In this document: positions 39,945 through 43,824 of the stretch, piece after piece
Layout of the letters: each line of letters starts with the position of its first letter
Numbering within the stretch: position 1 is the stretch's first letter
NCBI GenBank assembly: GCA_030625085.1
Contig: DAOURK010000023.1
Span: forward strand, 1 to 43,824
Length of the DNA: 43,824 nt
Origin: Pseudomonadota bacterium
Lineage (GTDB): Bacteria; SZUA-182; DTGQ01
Reading direction: 5' to 3'
Position numbers and translations under genes: made by a program
Notes under the pieces: generated by a model
What the model was told of the DNA's origin: nothing
Seen by the model: the letters and a program-made list of their open reading frames with translations, nothing else
Databases searched by the model: none

Positions 39945-42418
39945 TTCTCTATAGCCACTATTTGTAAATGATCAATCCTGTTTGCTTTGGCCGACCCTAA
40001 AACGTGTCTAAATTTTAACACCTCACAGACAAAGCCACTCATACTATCAAGGGCATGAGTAATGTCTATAAGATCCCCCGGTTCTACTTCTATATTATCC
40101 AGAAACGCCGAGAGGTGAACAATTTTTCGCACATATTTAAACCATTCAAGAATAAACGCGCCTACGTGCGCGACCATTGTGTCATCGGAAACCGCATCAA
40201 ATAATAATATATTGCCGCCTGTATAGGATTTTTTCAACTCCTTCTGGCCGTAGCGGGTGATGGATGTGGAGTCGGAAAATTTTTTAACTGCCTGGCAATT
40301 GGTAATACTCCGGTCTTTGGAATAGTCGAGGTTATAATGTATATTAAAGTAATTGATAATGTCACCTGCCGGGGACCTTTCTATTGATACGGAATCCTCT
40401 TTTATTTCGGCGTTTGGAATGGCGTGGCCGCTTGCCTGGCCGGTTTGCCGAACTATTAATTTTGCTGTGCCGTATGGCGACACAAAGAACCTTGAGCGGC
40501 ATTGAAAGGCAAGGCGCATTAATTCTGTTCTGGCCTCTATAGATTCGTTTATGACGTAGCAGAATTTATATGAATTAGCGGCATAATAAGTGCCGGATGT
40601 ACCAAGATCAATATCACCCGCGGCGGCGCCCAAAATCGCGCACCAGATATGCTTAAATACGTGATCCGGCCTTTCTATCAGGGCTGAGGGTGTGCCGGTG
40701 TATGTGCCGGAGCCGTCGTCTTGATACCCTTGCATACTGACGGTAACGGCCCCAATGAGCACATCGGAAACAGAATTTCCATCAGCCGTGACTGTGCCCG
40801 TCTTGGTCGCCGATCCGGTTTTGGTGACAGTGCCCGACTTTGACGCCGATCCGGTTTTGGTTACTGTGCCAAGTTTTGATGCCAGCCCTGTTTTGGTTAC
40901 TGTGCCCGACTTGGTGACTGTGCCCGTCTTGGTCGCCGCTCCGGTTTTGTTTAGCGTCGGCGCATAATTAACGTCTTTATAGGCTTCATAAACATTACCA
41001 TTGCCGGCATTGTTTTTGACGACAGACACGGCCTGGTTCCAGTTGCCTCCGGAGCGTGATATGCGCACCCACCCCTTTGAAGTGAGGGTGACCCCAGTAG
41101 GAGTCCATCCGCTGGCAAAGGCCCACGCCCCGGCGCCAAGCAAAACCCATATATATTGCGTTGTAATAGTGCCATAGCTGGTGGTCGGGAAATATATGGC
41201 TACGCCCTGGGTATGGGCGAGGGTGGTACAAGATTCCTCATTACCGTCATAGACGTTCCCCGGTGCGGTCCCCCCGGTAGCGCCGTTAGGGTAAACCCTT
41301 TTTGATGCATTGGCGCTGGTATAGCTGATATTATCACTCACGCCAATACCGTCACTGACACCTACACCATCACTCACATCAATGGTATCATCCACGTCAA
41401 TGGTATCATCCACGTCAATGGTATCAGTTATGGCCAGGTTCACGTCCTTGACAATGGTGGGCAGCGCGTCGAAAACAAGCACCGCTTTGCCCTCATACCC
41501 GGACAGTGCATCCCCTGACTGACCGGTGTAGGCAGTGTAACCGCCAACACATCGGGCCTTGTTGACAAAAACAGTGTCAATGCTTTTAACTGGATGGCCG
41601 GCAACTATATAAACAAAACGGGTGACCAGCTCCCAGACTATGGCCCCGCGCGTATGATCGACGGCAGTGCTGTCATATTGCGCCCTGGTGACGCCGGTGA
41701 GGGAGTTGCCGGATTTCCCGGAATAATCCATGCGCTCACCATCAATCTGGATGCTGCCTGAAGAGGGAAATTCGGCAGCATCACTCAACACTATGGTTGT
41801 ATCGTCATCGTCGATGTCTGTGGCCAGGACGTCCCTAGCTCCCGCCTCAACACATAGCGAGGGCACATTGGCCGGCTGGCCGTAACAGATATTCTGCATT
41901 TTGCCGATGTCGTCCGGATCTGCGCTGGGATAATCGGTTGCATTGACGATCAAATCCTCGCCGATTAATTTATTATATTTTTCGAATATGCCCCGGATGG
42001 TGAGGCGGCACTCGTATAGATCATATTTGGGCTGGCCCCAGACGACACCCTTGAACATTAATTCTTTTTCCGAATCAAGCAGACCGGTGAACCATTGATA
42101 AAGGGATACTGTGACATTTTCCGGGGGATCGGCGGCTGTGAAATTATCGGAAAAAGGAGGGTTTTCGGAATTGATGATGGTGAGTTGCAAATCGCAGATT
42201 TCAATATTGCCGATTAGGGAAGATCCGGGAGTCCTCTCGATGTTTGAATCAATAAACCCCCAGGCTTTTATCAGCCCTGAATGAGCCGAGCCACCCGAGG
42301 GCGTAACGTCCCGATCGGATATATATTTAGGGGTGGTAAAGTCAAACGTAACCAGGTTGATAGGGGATGCGCCGCGTTTGTTCTTTTCGATAATAAAATT
42401 GGCATTAAAGGATCGCAT
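39941..42418 (-). CDS. Phage tail tip/baseplate hub-like protein with internal repeats
   Basis: An 825-aa virion protein. The N-terminal ~175 residues and C-terminal ~230 (ESIEARTELMRLAFQCRSRFFVSPYGTAKLIV, then EVEPGDLIDITHALDSMSG) resemble tail hub or central tail proteins. Between them lie a LSDAAEFPSSGSIQIDGERMDYSG module common in tail proteins, a TIDVDD repeat at about 333-362 and nine KTGTVT-type hexapeptide repeats at 491-544. A perfect ribosome site, GAGGAGGTG, precedes the ATG. The gene is GC-richer than the host genes and is the last of the tail cassette. Confidence 0.78.
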   Translation of the reverse strand: MRSFNANFIIEKNKRGASPINLVTFDFTTPKYISDRDVTPSGGSAHSGLIKAWGFIDSNIERTPGSSLIGNIEICDLQLTIINSENPPFSDNFTAADPPENVTVSLYQWFTGLLDSEKELMFKGVVWGQPKYDLYECRLTIRGIFEKYNKLIGEDLIVNATDYPSADPDDIGKMQNICYGQPANVPSLCVEAGARDVLATDIDDDDTTIVLSDAAEFPSSGSIQIDGERMDYSGKSGNSLTGVTRAQYDSTAVDHTRGAIVWELVTRFVYIVAGHPVKSIDTVFVNKARCVGGYTAYTGQSGDALSGYEGKAVLVFDALPTIVKDVNLAITDTIDVDDTIDVDDTIDVSDGVGVSDGIGVSDNISYTSANASKRVYPNGATGGTAPGNVYDGNEESCTTLAHTQGVAIYFPTTSYGTITTQYIWVLLGAGAWAFASGWTPTGVTLTSKGWVRISRSGGNWNQAVSVVKNNAGNGNVYEAYKDVNYAPTLNKTGAATKTGTVTKSGTVTKTGLASKLGTVTKTGSASKSGTVTKTGSATKTGTVTADGNSVSDVLIGAVTVSMQGYQDDGSGTYTGTPSALIERPDHVFKHIWCAILGAAAGDIDLGTSGTYYAANSYKFCYVINESIEARTELMRLAFQCRSRFFVSPYGTAKLIVRQTGQASGHAIPNAEIKEDSVSIERSPAGDIINYFNIHYNLDYSKDRSITNCQAVKKFSDSTSITRYGQKELKKSYTGGNILLFDAVSDDTMVAHVGAFILEWFKYVRKIVHLSAFLDNIEVEPGDLIDITHALDSMSGFVCEVLKFRHVLGSAKANRIDHLQIVAIEN
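40787..40948 (-). repeat. Nine 18-bp units encoding KTGTVT-like hexapeptides
   Basis: Consecutive hexapeptides K-[TSL]-G-x-[VA]-[TS] (KTGAAT, KTGTVT, KSGTVT, KTGLAS, KLGTVT and so on) are encoded by 18-base units alternating between two subtypes. They would form an extended, repetitive stalk or loop in the virion. Confidence 0.85.
41331..41422 (-). repeat. 18-bp coding repeats (TIDVDD / GVGVSD)
   Basis: Units reading TIDVDD, TIDVDD, TIDVSD, GVGVSD, GIGVSD follow each other in frame. The Asp-rich spacing could bind divalent cations, as in other phage stalk repeats, but that is inference. Confidence 0.8.
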
Positions 42419-42420
42419 GT

Positions 42421-42789
42421 TTACACCTCCTCGCGAAGATGTATGGTCCCCCGGTATAACTGATGACAGTATTCCTTAAGGGGGTTTTCAATATCAAGGC
42501 ACCTGACTGTATGATTATTACTGTCCTCATCAGTATAGGTAAAAGTGTTTTTAGGCCCTACGCAGATATTTCTGATCCAATCATCTACATTATTGTAATC
42601 AGTAGAATTCGCGCCATCCACAACAATATTGAAAAATTGCTCTTCAATACCTTTGTCATAGGCATATAGTTTTCTGCCCTCACTGTATCCGGAAACTACA
42701 TTTACCCGGGCCGGATCGTGCAGGGGGTATTCTCTGCCCTTCGAGAGGGTAAAGTTATCGCCGCCTAATGTAAAAATAATTAATGCCAT
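42421..42789 (-). CDS. Small phage tail protein (distal tail-like)
   Basis: A 122-aa protein between the tape measure and tail-tip genes, where the distal tail or minor tail subunit is normally encoded. It has segments such as DNFTLSKGREYPLHDPARVNVVSGYSEGRKLYAYDKG. There is no signal peptide. Its ATG overlaps the stop of the tape-measure gene (TAATG), showing translational coupling. Assignment rests mostly on gene order. Confidence 0.65.
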   Translation of the reverse strand: MALIIFTLGGDNFTLSKGREYPLHDPARVNVVSGYSEGRKLYAYDKGIEEQFFNIVVDGANSTDYNNVDDWIRNICVGPKNTFTYTDEDSNNHTVRCLDIENPLKEYCHQLYRGTIHLREEV

Positions 42790-43824
42790 TATAGCCGTCC
42801 TGCCTGTTCTAATTCGGGAATAATATAATCTCTGGTGATCTGCCGATAATCTTCCGGTGTTTGTGGGGCCGCTCCTGCCGGGATATGAATATGAATATCT
42901 CCAAAATTATTATTGTTTGTTTCCTGATTGGCCTCCTGTGGGCGCCTGACCTCTTCTCCCCTGTGGAGCATATATAGCCCAGTTTGAGGCACGTAATCCG
43001 TGCCGTGGGCAAAGCCGGTATATGAGGGATATTTGGTTGCATACATGGTTTGATTAGGGCTAGTCCATCCTGTCGGCTGTACGAATTGCCCTTGAATGGG
43101 TGACGACGGGGTATTTAGCCAGGACGTGTTATTAATTTTTGATTGCAGCTCATCTAATGCCGCATGCGCCGGAGAGCAATCAATCATAAGCTTAGGCTTT
43201 GCGGCTTCCACATTACCAGCAAACCATTTCACCCGGCTGTCCATCTCATTAATTTTTTCCGATAGCGGCAGGGTGGCTGAGCCTTTACCTAAAAAATTCA
43301 TGACAAAATCAATTGACTTGCCGCCCCATTTGCCGACAAAGCCAAACAGGGCTTTACCTGCATCGGCAATTTTGCCGATTAAAAATCCCAATACTTTTAC
43401 GAGATTTTCAACCAGCCAGATAATAACCTGGAAGGGCGCATAAATGGCGGTAATGGCGCCACCTAAAAGATTAAGCACTTTTAATAATGCGGGCAGGACA
43501 TCATTGGCTAAAGATCCTGCAACCTTAGCCACTTCACCTATCCAATCACCCAGCCCACTGGCTATAATGCCTTTATTCTCCTGATACCATTCATTTACGT
43601 ATTTGGCCGCATCCTTAACGTGTGGCCAGAATTTTTTTGCCCAGCCGACAATGTTTTCCAGCCAGTAACCCACCTCACCGGCAATCAATTCTTTGTTTTT
43701 ATCCAGCCAGGCGCCGGTCTTTTCGACTATTTTTGATACTGTGGGTGCCAGCTTTTCACCAATCAGTATCAGTTGCTTGCCTATGGTGTTTTTGGCTGTA
43801 TCCCAGACGGCGGCCAGGGTGACT
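42789..43824 (-). CDS. Phage tail tape measure protein, C-terminal part (truncated by window edge)
   Basis: The reading frame is open to the right edge; the in-frame TTG at 43688 is not a real start, because codons upstream (reading AAVWDTAKNTIGKQL) continue without a stop. The visible ~344 residues contain hydrophobic helices (APFQVIIWLVENLVKVLGFLIG) and the characteristic C-terminus GFAHGTDYVPQTGLYMLHRGEEV, typical of tape measure proteins that set tail length and reach the membrane during DNA injection. The rest of the gene and the head genes should lie to the right. Confidence 0.85.
   Translation of the reverse strand, partial: VTLAAVWDTAKNTIGKQLILIGEKLAPTVSKIVEKTGAWLDKNKELIAGEVGYWLENIVGWAKKFWPHVKDAAKYVNEWYQENKGIIASGLGDWIGEVAKVAGSLANDVLPALLKVLNLLGGAITAIYAPFQVIIWLVENLVKVLGFLIGKIADAGKALFGFVGKWGGKSIDFVMNFLGKGSATLPLSEKINEMDSRVKWFAGNVEAAKPKLMIDCSPAHAALDELQSKINNTSWLNTPSSPIQGQFVQPTGWTSPNQTMYATKYPSYTGFAHGTDYVPQTGLYMLHRGEEVRRPQEANQETNNNNFGDIHIHIPAGAAPQTPEDYRQITRDYIIPELEQAGRL

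Noticed and set aside
1-43824. tRNA, rRNA, CRISPR array or known riboswitch
   Set aside because: Nothing resembling cloverleaf conserved bases, rRNA segments, regularly spaced repeats with unique spacers or a riboswitch core was seen by eye.

Overview
Organism: an AT-rich bacterial genome with Shine-Dalgarno-led genes, secreted multihaem c-type cytochromes, a PUFA-synthase-like megasynthase, a sulfate ABC importer and several families of short palindromic repeats. This mix fits an anaerobic or sediment bacterium of the Desulfobacterota (former deltaproteobacteria) or a neighbouring phylum. It is an inference from gene content; the window holds no rRNA or other phylogenetic marker.

Layout. 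1-2.5 kb: a gene-poor stretch with two miniature transposon-like elements and a complete ISAzo13-type transposase. 2.7-6.5 kb (minus): a sulfate-importer operon reading sbp-cysT-cysW-cysA. 6.8-28.1 kb (minus): a ~21 kb lipid/polyketide locus. In transcription order it holds a 2791-residue megasynthase (two nitronate-monooxygenase-like reductase barrels, KS, AT, ACP, KR, DH), an 1822-residue partner (KS, AT, ACP, DH, degenerate phosphopantetheinyl-transferase-like end), a free ACP, an alkaline-phosphatase-superfamily enzyme and an alpha/beta hydrolase; then, after a repeat-filled gap, a secreted propeller-like protein, a stand-alone adenylating ligase and a second free ACP. 28.6-30.3 kb (plus): an octahaem and a tetrahaem cytochrome, divergent from the megasynthase.

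30.7-38 kb: an ECF-type sigma factor and a soluble zinc-finger anti-sigma-like protein (plus), facing a membrane-anchored CHAT-family cysteine protease (minus), then a 42-residue membrane peptide, a secreted protein with (Met-Tyr-Gly-Gly)n repeats, and a subtilisin-like protease that has lost its C-terminus and catalytic serine. Topology suggests a signalling chain in which the cytosolic CHAT protease cuts the cytosolic anti-sigma factor; this is the most interesting possible new system here. 38.1-39.9 kb: small genes of unknown function, including one with a duplicated HTH-like domain and a lipoprotein. 39.9 kb to the end (minus): three phage tail genes (tape measure, small tail protein, repeat-rich tail tip protein) of noticeably higher GC, running off the right edge.

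Three unrelated families of 100-120 bp palindromic elements occur as pairs (354/30413, 513/38536, 10833/34692). All six copies are flanked by short direct repeats that look like target-site duplications, so recent non-autonomous transposition has shaped this region. I saw no tRNA, rRNA or CRISPR array.
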